A stretch of DNA of 64,000 nt, from NCBI GenBank assembly GCA_031002005.1, contig CM061921.1, forward strand, positions 122,480,597 to 122,544,596, read 5' to 3'. A model generated the notes under the pieces. The model made no database searches, was not told where the DNA came from, and saw nothing but the letters and a program-made list of their open reading frames with translations. Below are positions 1 to 11,367 of the stretch, piece after piece (positions within the stretch are counted from its first letter, which is position 1; the number at the start of each line of letters is the position of its first letter). This stretch comes from Vandiemenella viatica (lineage: Eukaryota > Arthropoda > Insecta > Orthoptera > Morabidae). The position numbers and the translations under genes were made by a program.

Positions 1-212
1 TAGATCTCTGGAGAACGTTCAAAAGACAGTGACCGACCAGTTAACAACCCTACCAGTTGAAACCTTCCAGCGCTACTACCAAGAGTAGAAAAACGACTCC
101 GCCAGTGTATAGCTGCTCAAGGGAACTACTTTGAAGGGGATAATATTGTTGTTTGAAAAAAAAAAAAAAACTTTGGTAAGTCTAATGACTTTTCTGATAC
201 ATCTCGTATGTG
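1..212 (+). pseudogene. Mariner-like transposase C-terminus and element 3' end
   Basis: Bases 5-157 translate, with one internal stop and frameshift near position 86, to the C-terminal tail of a Tc1/mariner transposase: a segment reading LENVQKTVTDQLTTLP, then RQCIAAQGNYFEGDN before the stop. The CI...G.YFEGD tail is characteristic of mariner transposases, which cut and paste DNA through a DDD/DDE RNase-H-like domain; that domain would lie left of the window. An A-run follows, then an AT-rich end around 175-212 that resembles a mariner 3' inverted repeat. The copy is 5'-truncated by the window edge and inactive as it stands. Confidence 0.75.
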
Positions 213-556
213 GACGCGAGTTTCCCTCACGTCAGACCCTCGTTTTCGGCCCCTCTTCATCGGAAATCTTTTTGTCTGTGGTTTCTAAAAGTGTTAACCT
301 GCCTCCTCCCCAAACTCTATTATTCCAATCGAAAACATAGCCCTTACACTCTTTAATATCATTCCCTTCGTCCCAAAATACCTAACTAACTTTGTAAAAG
401 GCGAGTCAACACACGCGGAAACATCACACAACATTGCGCCAATATCTTATGTTTCATCCAACCAACAAATATTTACATCCATTAACGTTTATTTTTTGTT
501 ATGGCTTTTGGCTTCGTCGACGTCGTAGTCGCTAGAGGCGGCATACAATAACTTTA
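213..556. other. Unassigned spacer
   Basis: No coding region, repeat or RNA gene is recognisable between the mariner end and the next terminal inverted repeat. Short open frames here show no recognisable domain. Confidence 0.4.
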
Positions 557-559
557 TTA

Positions 560-1598
560 GGGAGCGTCCATAAACTACGTGTTCGGTATAGGGGTAGGGG
601 ACTTGAGTAGAAATTTTCACTAGGCTAGGGGGAGAGGGGAATGGGGAGGGGGATGGAGGGGAGGGAGAATGGGGAGGGGGGATGGAGGGGAGGGAGAATG
701 CGAGGGGGGATGGATGGGAGGGAGAATGGGGAGGGGGATGGAGGGGAGGGGGCGGGGGGTGTTTGAACCAAGTCACGCAGCTTTTTATTCATATTATTTT
801 CACAGGTACAGAACACACAATAGCTTGTGGATAATTATTACTGTTATTTAAATTTCCCCGTGCGTAATTCAGATGTCCGATATATTCACGAGTGCTGACC
901 TGGCGCATTTTAACTAAACGACACGCGACGGCACAATTATGATTCGAAAAACATTAGATTCAAATTCACTTGCAGATATCAGTCGGAATTTTTCAAAGCA
1001 GTGGCAGTTCGTATTGTTTTGCTGGTTTGAAATAAAGCTGTTTTATTAGAATAGTCCGATCACACGGCTCATTGATGAAATAATTCTAATTTTGTTCTGT
1101 CAAATAGATTTTAAAATCAAAGTGTGTTGTGAAGTTGGGCTGTAAAATGAATTTACGAGGCCTATAGGAAATGTTTTCTAAACGAGTTTTTATTATCCAG
1201 TATAAGAAGATCATAGAATCATTCCTTGGCAATGTAGAAAGAGAAGAACTTAAGCATGAGAAACCAAAACAATCAGCTCATCTTAGTTTTTTTTTTTACG
1301 CCGTAGGTATAGTTTGTTCTATTTCATTAATTAATGAACAGTGACGAATCAGATATGGATCCCTGACTGTACCTGAGAATGGTTTTTCCCAGTAATTGTT
1401 GATTTGCAGGAGAGGCTTGTGTCAACATTTCATTCAGAATATTTATAATTATAGGAAAATACATAACGCAAATGTCAGTTGAGTTCAATATACACGTAAT
1501 AATTTTAACGACAGTCTGTCAAGAGAAAACACTTCAAAACGTCTTCTGGAATTAATAAGGAAAAGCTACGACGAAGCCACGTAGTTTATGGACCCCCC
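560..1598. mobile_element. Non-autonomous TIR element, TTA target duplication
   Basis: The left end reads GGGAGCGTCCATAAACTACG and the right end is its inverse complement with two mismatches (CGTAGTTTATGGACCCCCC). Both ends are flanked by TTA (557-559 and 1599-1601). The same terminal type (GGGGGCATCCATAAATTACG) bounds the element at 44,023-44,413, so the two belong to one family of short DNA transposons. No transposase is encoded. The interior contains a G-rich minisatellite near the left end and otherwise AT-rich sequence without a convincing gene. The superfamily is not assigned. Confidence 0.65.
620..765. repeat. G-rich tandem repeat
   Basis: Degenerate tandem units of roughly 28-30 bp built from GGGGAGGGGGATGGAGGGGA-like blocks with AATG spacers. 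The plus strand is almost pure purine with many runs of three or more G, so it could form G-quadruplexes or a triplex. It gives rise to proline-rich spurious open frames on the minus strand. It sits just inside the left end of the TTA-flanked element. Confidence 0.8.
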
Positions 1599-1601
1599 TT
1601 A

Positions 1602-3100
1602 AAACTTGGCGGAAGATACGTTCCGTACATATGCCGCGAACATGTAATACGTGAATACGTAATAGAAATTTGAATAGGATAACAGAGGAAACGTTCTAAA
1701 TTTACAACTCAATTTTGATGTTATGGAGTAATTGTACCATTTTGAAATTATTGAATCAGCCATTTGATGCTTGAAATTTTTCATCAGAATGTGTACTGTA
1801 AGCTTTTTTAAAATGTCCGTAAAGACTTTCATTTTTCTCGCGAATTGTACCATCACTTGAGAGCACACTCTTCTGATTGCGGTCTTCGATCCACATGGTT
1901 AATGAAGCTTCCATGTTTACAAGTGCTGCATCACAAACAGATTTTGCTGATAGGTTGAAGCCAAATTCCTTAGTTTGTCTCCTGATTTCTTGTTTGGTGG
2001 TACATTTAAATTACCGATATTTAAAGAAACCACTCACCAAGAATTAAATCGCAGTCGTTTCCAGATTCATTTTAAGTGGTAAAATAAATTATTTTGTTTT
2101 TAGTCGACATAATAAATTAGGAACGAAACAAATAGTTGAAAGGGAGAGTGCTATTCACCCAAAAATATAGTACTGTGAAGAACAGCCAAGTTGCGGTAAT
2201 GAGACTAAAGATCATGCCGAGCGGCGTGTGTTACCCCAAACAAAAGTTGTTCCAGACACATTACTACTAAACAAATTGTCTAAACAAGTTGTCAGAATTA
2301 CAATAACGTTAGTTTCGGATCCAAGAATAATAAAATTTTCAGCAGCTAAAATAGAAAACTGTCACAATCATTTTTTCAGCAAATAATGAAACCGCAAATA
2401 AAGAGCTTTGACTGTATACTAAACAGTTAACACCAAAACCCTTTTAGGCGTTACAAACTTAAGATAAATATCAGTATTAATTCAGATTATTTAAATCATT
2501 GTTATCAAAAAATGAAAATGAGCCAGTGCATTGAACCAGCTATAATGAAAAAGAAAAGAAATTATTAAAGGAAGAAAAATTACTCTTTTACTGTAATGAG
2601 GCCACACTTCAAGCCCTCTGTTTCAATATGAATAAAATGACGAACTGAACAAAATGATAACTCCGGTCCAGTGCCTGTCTCCTAAGGGGAGGACACGTCA
2701 TTTTGGCTGAGGAAAATAGTTCTGCTCCCACCACGAGACTTAACGAGCCTAGGAATAATACCAGAACGGTTGCATGTCAAACGATTTGCTGCGAGAATTT
2801 TGAATACGAAGTGAATGGAGAGCCGAAGTGCGGCCATGATTCATTTTGTTGCTGGTTGCTAATTCGATCTCCAGTATCGATGGTAGAAGGAGAAGGTATA
2901 AGTTAGTTTATATATTCCCTCGGACAGAGCTCGAAGTGTCTCATAGGATACCCCTTGAATTTATTACTTTAATTAGCATAATTAATTAATAGATAAAATG
3001 AGTGTGGACATAGTTCTTGATAGGAATGATCGTTCACATAAACCAAAGGAATGTCATAAATGATAAAGTAAATGTAATTGATAAAAGGAAAAGTATATCT
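1602..3100. other. Unassigned AT-rich region
   Basis: No gene, tRNA or repeat boundary is recognised. The open frame at 2703-2906 (67 codons, several cysteines) has no recognisable domain and no clear context. It could be part of an unrecognised repeat. Confidence 0.35.
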
Positions 3101-3103
3101 ATA

Positions 3104-3860
3104 TTAATATTATAAATGCGAAAGTAACTCTATCAGTATCTCTGTCTGTTTGTTACATTTCTTGGGGTAAACGGCTAATCCGATCGTGATTGTCAAGGAG
3201 ATGCTATTTGGCATTAGAAGGACATATGATACTTTTTTCTGTCTAAGTAACACATATTGTCATATAGTTTTGAAAAATTAACGGCGACAGACAGACGCAT
3301 TGGATGTGTAAGTCTCTGTAGTGACTTTCCATATAGCTGTCTGGTAGCGCATGGTTAATGCGCTTGCCTACTTATGTTTGGAACGTGATCTCCGGTTCGA
3401 ATCCCGGTGGAATAAATGAGTTTTCAGGACTTTTTGATGGTATGAGCTCCGCCTGGACGGTCAGTTGTTCGGATTCCGTGTTAAACTGTACATACGACAA
3501 ATTTAGGGGTGCAATGCGTGGCAAATCGTAGGCGGTCTAGCAATGCAGTATGTGTAGACTTCTTTGCGCTATATATTTCCCTCAGGCGTTGTTTCTCTCG
3601 CAGTAAGTGTGTGTGTGATATGCAGTAATAATATTATAAATACGGAAGTAAGTCTCTGTCTTTTTGTTACGTTTTGACAACTAAATGGCTGTACCGATAT
3701 TGATGGAATTTGACAAGGAAATACTTTGTATCTGTAACAAGGGCACAGGACATTTTTTTTCGTTATGAATAATAACAGTTTCAGTTATGAAATTTTGAGA
3801 TCATATCGAATGGTGACAGAGAGACGGATGCGAGTGTTATTCTGTATGTTACGTTGGTTG
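3104..3860 (+). repeat. Pair of diverged direct repeats
   Basis: The motif TATTATAAATGCGAAAGTAA followed by CTCTGTCTGTTTGTTAC at about 3112-3160 recurs in diverged form at about 3633-3672, with similar downstream text (ACGGCTAATCCGAT versus ATGGCTGTACCGAT). Copies of this type of sequence are common in insect genomes as dispersed repeats. A SINE-like unit lies between the two copies. Confidence 0.55.
3343..3515 (+). mobile_element. tRNA-derived SINE (family B)
   Basis: A tRNA-like head contains an A-box-like TGGTAGCGCATGG and a canonical B box GGTTCGAATCCC, the split RNA polymerase III promoter. The tail GGATTCCGTGTTAAACTGTA is shared, with changes, with the units at about 26,590-26,790 and 27,370-27,590 (minus), which defines a family. 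No intact tRNA cloverleaf is claimed. Confidence 0.65.
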
Positions 3861-4315
3861 CTCAAGCTGTGCTTCCAGCCCAATCTGTTAGTAAATTTCG
3901 TTTCTAGACAAAACTTATTACTAAGTATAGATGTCGATTTGCTCTGCATTGTACTATTACTTTGTGTCTGCCTAAAAGTTTCAGGCGCCCTTATATTTTG
4001 CCTTATTATTTGACATGCCTTACGGGCTTATACCTGGTCTAAGGTATAATATGGGCAGCTAAAGTTATTAGAACCCAAGAATCTGATTCCCATGCTGAAG
4101 AAAGAAGAAAAACCCAAGCTGAAATAAAGCTGCCCTCTGTTAACCCTTCCCCCATACACCCCCGCACATTCGATTGTTTCTCTGTTCTTAAATATGTTGG
4201 AAATTGATTCTCTTCAAGAGACAGGTTCGATGATAGAATGATGGCTTTCCTGTCTTATTATCCCGACTCGGTGTAGTTTGGGGCAAATCTCACGTTACCA
4301 ACAGCTCTCTGTATC

Positions 4316-4592
4316 AGTAGAGGGGGAACAAGAGAACTCTGAATTATCTGGAAATCCCCAGTTCCGGCCAGTGGGAAGCGTTGGCGTGCTTTTGAATCAG
4401 CCAATCAGAGTGCAGGGGGCGCGTCCATGTCCTGGCGTGCCGCCTGATGGTAACAGTAACCTCAATCTGTACCGCTACACAATAGGACAGCGCACAGCAG
4501 TTACTCCAATCTGACTATTTGTGACACATTGCCGCAGGCGTACAGCGCGACCTCAGACTATTCCGCATGACTCGATAAGAAAGACGTGCCAT
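4316..4592 (+). repeat. Left terminal inverted repeat of the Polinton-like element
   Basis: The sequence matches the reverse complement of 16,040-16,327 with scattered substitutions and indels. Shared blocks include AGTAGAGGGGGAAC, TTTTGAATCAGCCAATCA (TTTTGAGTCAGCCAATCA on the right) and ATTCCGCATGACTCGATAAG. It may contain the left promoter. Confidence 0.9.
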
Positions 4593-4830
4593 CTATCAAG
4601 AATATTTTCAGGAAATGCGGCGTGGCTGCTTGCTGGTTTGAATAACCCTGTCCTAGCATGTCCAGGCCTCAGTGTTTGCTTGCCACTCACCGTGTGAAAG
4701 TATCATAGAATTGTTTTCTCGCTCTTTACAATTGCTCAGTCGTTGTCTTATGCAGGTCATGTTTTATTACTTTAAATAATAATTATGGTTTGTGTGTATT
4801 ACTGTTATTACAAATGAAATTATTATACAG

Positions 4831-5686
4831 ATCTCTCCGCGCTCTCTGAGGAGAATATAGAGATTTTTTCGCAAAATGTAAGTTAATTTCCTTTCTTGTT
4901 AACTGTTTTAGTTTAAATTTTCGATATGTATTGAGACTAATTTTTTCTCTCTCTCTGTTTGAGGTCTCTCCACTGTGGAGAATATTTCCAATGCTACTTT
5001 AGTGAGCGGTACGTTTTGCATGAAATTAATTTATTTGCTGTAGATATTTTCTAGTTTGTATGGTACTACAGATGTAATTTTTTATTTTGTAGGTCTCCCA
5101 GTTGTTTCGACTCCTGAGAATATTTTCAATGTGGAGCCTGCGTGTGCCTTTGATAGTGGTAAGTTTCGCATTGAATTAATTGATTCGTTGTAGATACTTT
5201 TCTTGTTTAATACTAAACATAAATTGTATTTTGTTGTAGATCCGCCTGTCAATATCTCTTCTGAGCTGGCTCAGTACTTTGTAAATTGTAAGTTAAATTT
5301 TGTGTTCTTAACAGAATTGGTTTAAGATTTAGCTCTCTATTAAGACTAATTATTTTCATCTATTTCCCCCAGACTGTCCTGGGCCAGTGGAAGCCACTAC
5401 TGGTAAGTTATAGTTGTTTACGATATTTTTGTGCTACTGATATTTTTAACATTTGAGTCTGACTCCATCTATTTGTTACAGATATTACCGAACAGCCTCT
5501 GCCCATCAATGATGAACCAGTTGGTGTATTTGCTAGTGGTAAGTGTTAAATCATATTTTTATTTTATTAATATATAAGCATCTCTGTCTGAAACTCTCTT
5601 TGTTTGTTACAGATATACCAGATGAACCAAGAAGGAAAATAGTTTCCGATGATGGCCCATTCAAAAGGATGAAAGTAATAGAAAAT
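4831..5686 (+). CDS. Micro-exon array upstream of the polymerase
   Basis: Seven short exons can be drawn: 4831-4877, 4964-5008, 5093-5158, 5240-5287, 5373-5402, 5482-5538 and 5613-5674 or 5686. Each is preceded by a pyrimidine-rich tract and AG, and most are followed by GTAAGT or a close variant. Exons 2-6 each begin with two bases completing a codon and end with one base, so all are phase 1-1 and can be added or skipped without changing frame. The encoded peptides are acidic and related: LSALSEENI, LSTVENIS, LPVVSTPENIFN. Later ones are proline-rich, and exon 7 ends basic (EPRRKI, FKRMK). A further acceptor at 5765-5766 leads into the polymerase reading frame, so the array may encode its spliced N-terminus or a separate protein. 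Function is unknown. The first exon and promoter are not identified. Confidence 0.6.
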
Positions 5687-5766
5687 GTATTTTATCAACT
5701 TATTTTGTTGATTTCTGCCTTATACTTGTAACCCTGAATCTAAAATTTGTTGTTTTATATTTTCAG

Positions 5767-8680
5767 GTGACTATAAACCAATGTCACCGCCGGACGTGGA
5801 AGCTTTGTGGGGCATACCCACATTCACGACCGTGGAGTACATTCCTCAAGTAAGAACCAGCGCGTGGGTAGACCCAATAGACGACGATCTACTTGGCATT
5901 TTATAAAGAGCAGATTTCCGCGATTATTTAAAATCCATCAACACCGGCTGTAAAATGCCAGGTGGGGTTGTATTGCCTTTTCAAAATTCAGAATGTCACC
6001 CGTATTTGTTTAATGCCCAAGATGCAAGAGCTCACATTAAGCACTTCCCTGAAACAATGGTATGAAGTCTATGTGTTTCAAGATATCCAGAAGAGATTCA
6101 GTGAATTCCAGGATCAGAATAGTGGTAAATACCTCTAACAAATCAACTCCCTCGACATCCATATAGCTTAATTCGAACTGTTGTATCGGACTCTTCATTT
6201 ATGGCACTGCCATTCGATATCCAAGCAAAGAAAGCAATTGTCAACATTAAAAACAATGATGAACGTTGTTTTGTATGGACTATCCTGGCAATTCGCGAAT
6301 AGGTGGAAGATCACGCAGGTACTACTAAAGTACTTGCCAAGTACGAATTACATTTTGCAGGCATTGACTTCCCTGTAAATGTCAGACATTTCTAAAGTTG
6401 GGAGGCAAAATTCTGAATATTCGATCGATGTCTACGGATTGGAACCAGAAGGTAGAAAACATAGAGGTGTAGGCCATCTCGCTGCAGTCAAACGCTGTTT
6501 CCATATTAAAATATTGTTGATTACAGAGGGTGAATATAAGTTTCACTGCTGCTGGATCGAGAACTTGTCGTCGGTTAGTTCTTCAGTATTCAATGCATCG
6601 GTTGTATTTTCATATGTGATTGGATATCTACAAGCATTTCTGGCACGAAGAGTCGACCTACCCAAGGGACGAAGACAAAACCTTAAAGTTTAAGGTTTTT
6701 GAGCACCAACAGCGTGTACCCTTCGTCCTTTACAGCGGACTTTGAATGTTTGTTGAAACCGTTTGATACGTGCAGACCACACCCTAACGCCTCTCACTCC
6801 ACAGCAGTCCAGGAACACACCCCTTTTGAAGCTACATAGCAAGTCGTTTGCGCATACGACCCACAACTGAACCGATTCGACTCATCCTTGGGGAAAACCC
6901 CGAGAATTGGTTAGTGGAACAATATGTGAAACTGGCCCATGACGTTGATGAAATTTACAAAACGGTCACACCTCTTGCAATGTCGGCTGACGATGAAGCA
7001 CAATTTACCAGTGCTACGGTATGTCACATCTGTGCTTTGCACTGGGGCCTTTAAGGTTCGCGATCATTGCCACATCACAGGTGCATTCAGAGTGGCTGCA
7101 CACAATGATTGTAATTTACAGCACAAAAATCAAAGTAATACCCATCTTTTTCCATAATTTGTCTGGGTATGAATGCACACTCCATTGTTATGGTCTTAGC
7201 ACACGTCGATGAAGATAGGATGGATGTGTTTCCCATCAACACTGAACGTTACATTCCGTTTTCTAAAAAGATTAATAGTAGCACGCCACTATTAAACAGA
7301 ACGCAGTGTAGAGCTGGACCTTCTGGCAAATGTCGACATGCTTCTCTTTTTCGAACGTGGAACTCGTGGTGGTATTTGCCAGTGCCTCCATAGGTACTCA
7401 AAGGCAAAGAACCGGTACATGGCTGGAGTACAACCACGACGCACCTGAAAATTTTATCATGTATTTTGATGTAAACAATCTGTACTGCTGGGCCATGTCA
7501 TAGTATCTACCTTCTGGAGGATTTTGATGGTTAATAGGCCAATCAGATTGCTAGCATATACTTGATGAGTTTAGCAGCCGACTCACTAAGGGGTTTCGTT
7601 TCAGAGATGGATTCATGACGATTCCCTAGGATAAACACGAACATTCTAGCAGACTTACCGCCATTTCCAGTCCACAAAGCCGCCCATGGCATCTATGTTC
7701 CCCAAGCTGATGACTAAACTGGAGGATAAGGTTTAGTATGTTCTCCATTACCTAGTCCTCCAGCAATGTGTAGGCTTGAGGATAAAGTTGGATACTGGTA
7801 CACCGGGTAATATCTTTCAATCAGTCACCGTGGTTGAAAGAATATATTTCTCTCAACAAGTGTTCTCGTCAGTCAGCCAAGTCAGAATTTGAGAGAGAAT
7901 TTTTCAAACTTATGAACAATTCAATTTTCGGGAAAACAATGGATAACATTAGAAAACGCGACGTGAAATGCTGCACAGGTTGCGCGGGCTGCCGCGGTTC
8001 CTGTAAACATGTACGGTAGCTTCACCACACTTTAAGTATTTGACTATTTTCGAGAAAGACTTTGTGGCTCTGGAGATGGCGAAAGGGCGGATACTTTTCA
8101 ACAAGCCGCTCTACCTCGAGATACGCATTCTTGATCTGTCTAAATTGCGGATGTATCTATTTCACTATAAATTCGCCATTCCGTAGTTTATATACTCAAA
8201 ACTACTTTATATGGACACAGACAGTTTAATCTATTTGGTAAATAGCTGTGATCAGTATGAAGTAATGAAAGACAAAAGGGAGGAATTCGACACGTCTGGA
8301 TATAAGCCCAACAACCGTTTCGATATAGAACCCTATAACGAGAAGGTTGTTGGGGTTATGAATGATGAGGCGAATGGTTCCCTCATTGTTGAGTTTGCGG
8401 GTCTAAGATCGAAAATGTATTCATTCCGACTAGAATCTAACCAGACCTCAAGCGTCTGGCATGAACAGTAACAAAAAAACTTTCAATAGAAGATTACATT
8501 GAATGTTTGCATGGAGCACTACCCAAATATCACGCCCAACAACGTTTTCAGTCGAGCCTGCATAAAATTATCACCGTTGAAGTTTCCAAGCTGGGTCTGT
8601 CTAGATTGGATGATAAGTACTAAATTTACCCCGACTTTATTGGGACCCTATCATGGGGGCAAAAGTCCGTACCTGAGTGA
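5767..8680 (+). pseudogene. Family-B DNA polymerase of Polinton type, broken
   Basis: Would replicate the element, by protein priming in known relatives. Recognisable pieces in order are an N-terminal region at about 5780-6060, an exonuclease-I-like ADFE motif near 6740, and a recombination-endonuclease-VII-like zinc module at about 7020-7130 (CHIC...VRDHCHITG...HNDC). Then follow HNLSGY near 7160, the conserved FFKLMNNSIFGKTM block near 7900, and the catalytic motif C YMDTDSLIY at about 8209-8235. The gene is crossed by many stops and frameshifts, so only short open segments remain. An acceptor at 5765 suggests that it was joined to the upstream micro-exons. It runs convergent to the integrase. 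Confidence 0.9.
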
Positions 8681-8689
8681 ATGTTTGTA

Positions 8690-9375
8690 AAATAAGTGTG
8701 AATGGAGATTAAATATAGCGTTTACCAATGTGTTTATTTTACAGTGCACTGGAGGGTGGGATGCATTGAATTATAAATAATTAATGATGATGTGTTGTTA
8801 TCTGGCTGATGATATGTATATAGTTGATGGTGATTTGTGGTCACTTGCCTGATGGGAAACTTGATATGTGTGGTCATCTGTTGTGAATAGTTTATGGTGA
8901 TTTGTGATCGTCTGGCTAATGTCGATTTGTAAATAGTTTATGTTTGACCTAATGGAAATTGAGGCGGGGTTTTGTTAGTGCATTGTAACTTAGTATTAGG
9001 TATCAAATATCAGTGCTTAAAATTTATGAACTGTGACACTCAAATATCTTGCAAATGTATAACTGATGCACTGAATTATGTAAAAAAAGTTTAATGTTTA
9101 TGAATATAAAAAACTGTAATAGTTATATTTACAAAAAATATGCTGTTAATATAATTATAAGTATTATATCTTTATGAATGGTTGAAATAAAACCACACAT
9201 ATGTTGCACTATTGCTTATTGATGAAAAGATAATTTATAATTTAAATAAATCTTTTACGTATCCATGTGTTATGTGATTTATCAATACCTAGCCACTTCA
9301 CTAATACCATAATCTTCATTTTCCTTATTACTCGTTCAACCAGTAATAAGCTTGTATGCTTTGTTAATTGTAATT
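8690..9375. other. Convergent intergenic region with degenerate tandem repeats
   Basis: Between the 3' ends of polymerase and integrase. Bases 8,770-8,950 contain three to four degenerate units of about 50-60 bp around TGGCTGATGATATG and TTATGGTGATTTGTG. The rest is AT-rich, with AATAAA at 9187-9192 (plus) that could serve polyadenylation. No gene is seen. Confidence 0.55.
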
Positions 9376-10175
9376 CTAGCTGGTAAAATGCTCCTGCAAT
9401 ATGTTTACCCTAAAATCTTTAAGTAAATAAGTTACAAGATTGGTTAATTTCACTTTTCTGAAGGTAAACACTTCAGTTGACCAGTTTGGTAGATAGCCTT
9501 TCTCAAACCTTTGTTTAAACCTACTGATCCTGACATGGTCACCAACTTTGAATTTTGCTGGCGTGGTAGTTTTAACACTGAAGTATACCGTTGAAAGTAG
9601 AGAGTCGTCCTTCACATCACAGGGTTTCATTTTAACAGTGCTATGCCACTTGTTGTTACAATTTGACATTAAGTGAGGAAGAATTTCAATCCACCGATGT
9701 GAATCATGTCTGCTGAATTCTTGCCACATTGCATTCTTAATAGTTCTGTTTAGTCGTTCAACTACTGATGTTTTTAGCTGAGTATATGTTGAGTAGTGAT
9801 TGTTATCATAGCTAGTCATGTGATTCTTGAACTTTGAATTGTAAAACTCCTTAGCATTGTCAGTGTGTAAGTTTTTAGGAACACGATCACCACTTAGAAT
9901 TCTCTTCATAGCAATAGCAACCACACTGCCTGTCTTAGTTTGAGCGGTACTGACCACGCAAACTTTGAATAAGTATCAATCATCATCAATATGTACTTGT
10001 AACGGCTGTTTTTACGAGAGTATGCGATCATTTCCACAATATTAGCTTGCCACACATCATCTAGTCCTTTGATTACTACATGGCATCTTGGGAAATTTCT
10101 TCTTGTTGGTCTATGGAGTTCTGCCATAACTTGATCCGCGTTACTATATAATGTCTCTCTCGCGAAGTGTTTCAA
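9376..10175 (-). pseudogene. Retroviral-type integrase (rve, DDE)
   Basis: Inserts the element into host DNA and makes the 6-bp duplication. The N-terminal piece (9906-10175) ends in ILMMIDTYSKFAW with the first catalytic Asp. The C-terminal piece (9376-9957) has LHTDNAKEFYN with the second Asp and SVVERLNRTIK with the Glu, so the D-D-E triad is visible. A basic C-terminal region (KFKVGDHVRISRFK) follows, as in Polinton integrases. The pieces overlap in different frames, so one frameshift separates them near 9,950. The rest is remarkably open compared with the polymerase. Confidence 0.92.
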
Positions 10176-10815
10176 CCACTGATAAAATTTCGTTGGAGTG
10201 TGTCGTATGTCCTACAAATGTCGACGCGGTAAGTAACTTCAGTCTTTCAACAAGTTCATTCGGATCATCCCAATACACATATTCCTTCATGGGAAGAAGG
10301 CCAGAACACGACTGACTGCAAAGTTTAGAGATTATGGTTTTATACTTCACATTGGTAGCAGGTTTCAAATCTTTACCAGATGGACTAAATTTTGCTCTGT
10401 AGGCACTCGTGTTGTTTAATATTTCATAATTTCTTTTCAAGTACTTGGCAATATACTGCTTTGGGTTTTTCAAAAACAACAATTGCATTAACCTTCTTAT
10501 TTTTTCATATTAATTTCCAACGATTAAAACAACATTTTCGTCAATAGTAACAGGTGAGTGCCCAAGCACTAATGTATCGTTCTTCTTTCGGACACCATAC
10601 ACTAAGTGACTTCAAGAAATCTTTGATCAAGAGAGGAGACTCCTGCTGCTGTTATATATGTTGCTGAGGTAAGAAAACTCTTTCCTTGTCACAGGTGTTA
10701 ATGAATCTTTGAAAAATTTCTCGGAGTCAATCTGACTCGTCTTTAGTTCGAGTAACTTTCGTCGAATTGCATTCCGGGCCTTTATTTTACCACGTTTAGG
10801 TGTTGTTTGGTCCAT
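10146..10815 (-). pseudogene. Polinton-associated protein of unknown function
   Basis: A basic N-terminal piece (10627-10815, TTPKRGKIKARNAIRRK) and a C-terminal piece (10144-10488 with LLPMKEYVYWDDPNELVERL and LTASTFVGHTTHSNEI) are joined by a broken stretch with VTIDENVVLIVGN near 10,510-10,550. Together they look like one gene of about 220 codons, placed immediately upstream of the integrase on the same strand. I recognise the EYVYWDDPNELVERL block as recurring in arthropod Polinton/adintovirus-like loci, but no activity is known to me. Confidence 0.7.
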
Positions 10816-10845
10816 GTTTACGCGCCGAATGGAGCTTGTGTGTGT

Positions 10846-11334
10846 TCACTGTACTATTTTCAATCTCATCGTTAATGTTGCTGTAAAAGGTTTGTGGGGT
10901 TGAACATTTACAATTGTTGGGAAAAAACTAAGTTTATCACCTCTCTTCACATTGAGTAACCTTGCATCGTTAAGCCAATTCAGTCTGACGTCAACCCTAA
11001 CCAGTTTGACTATTGAGAAGATTACACCATTGACACGGATTTCATAATAGTTTGGACCTGTCTCTAGTATGTATACGTGATCTTGAAGCATATCCGTTAC
11101 CGCTATAGTTACAACCATAGTCACTTCTGCCGTTTTCAATTTTTCGATAAATTTTCCCAGTTTATCAACATATCTTTTGGTAGCAGCATTATCTTCGTCG
11201 ATGAGGTCAGCAACGTGCTTCAGTATTATACCCCGACAATCCAAATTACCCTCCTTCGTAAGAAGTACGTGTTGAGGTGGGAACACCAATACCCTCTTGT
11301 TCTGTGTAACTGAAGTTCTCCCAAACTTGCCCAT
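10846..11334 (-). CDS. Intact fibre-like/structural protein, 162 aa
   Basis: A complete open frame starting MGKFGRTSVTQ. It contains the NAATKRYVDKLG segment that recurs in trimeric tail-fibre or shaft-like proteins. An N-terminal LDCRGIILKHVADL block precedes it and a beta-rich C-terminus follows. In position (between ATPase and the unknown gene) and size it may be the fibre or an attachment protein of the particle, but this is inference. It has no stop or frameshift, unlike most neighbours. Confidence 0.6.
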   Translation of the reverse strand: MGKFGRTSVTQNKRVLVFPPQHVLLTKEGNLDCRGIILKHVADLIDEDNAATKRYVDKLGKFIEKLKTAEVTMVVTIAVTDMLQDHVYILETGPNYYEIRVNGVIFSIVKLVRVDVRLNWLNDARLLNVKRGDKLSFFPTIVNVQPHKPFTATLTMRLKIVQ

Positions 11335-11367
11335 GCTTATAATGAAGCCAGTACATAGGATGTTTGG

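Noticed and set aside
489..816. Proline-rich open frames on the minus strand
   Set aside because: They are translations of the purine-rich minisatellite in two frames and show no domain.
4278..4514. Small gene of 78 codons
   Set aside because: Falls inside the terminal inverted repeat; the opposite-end copy has a different frame.
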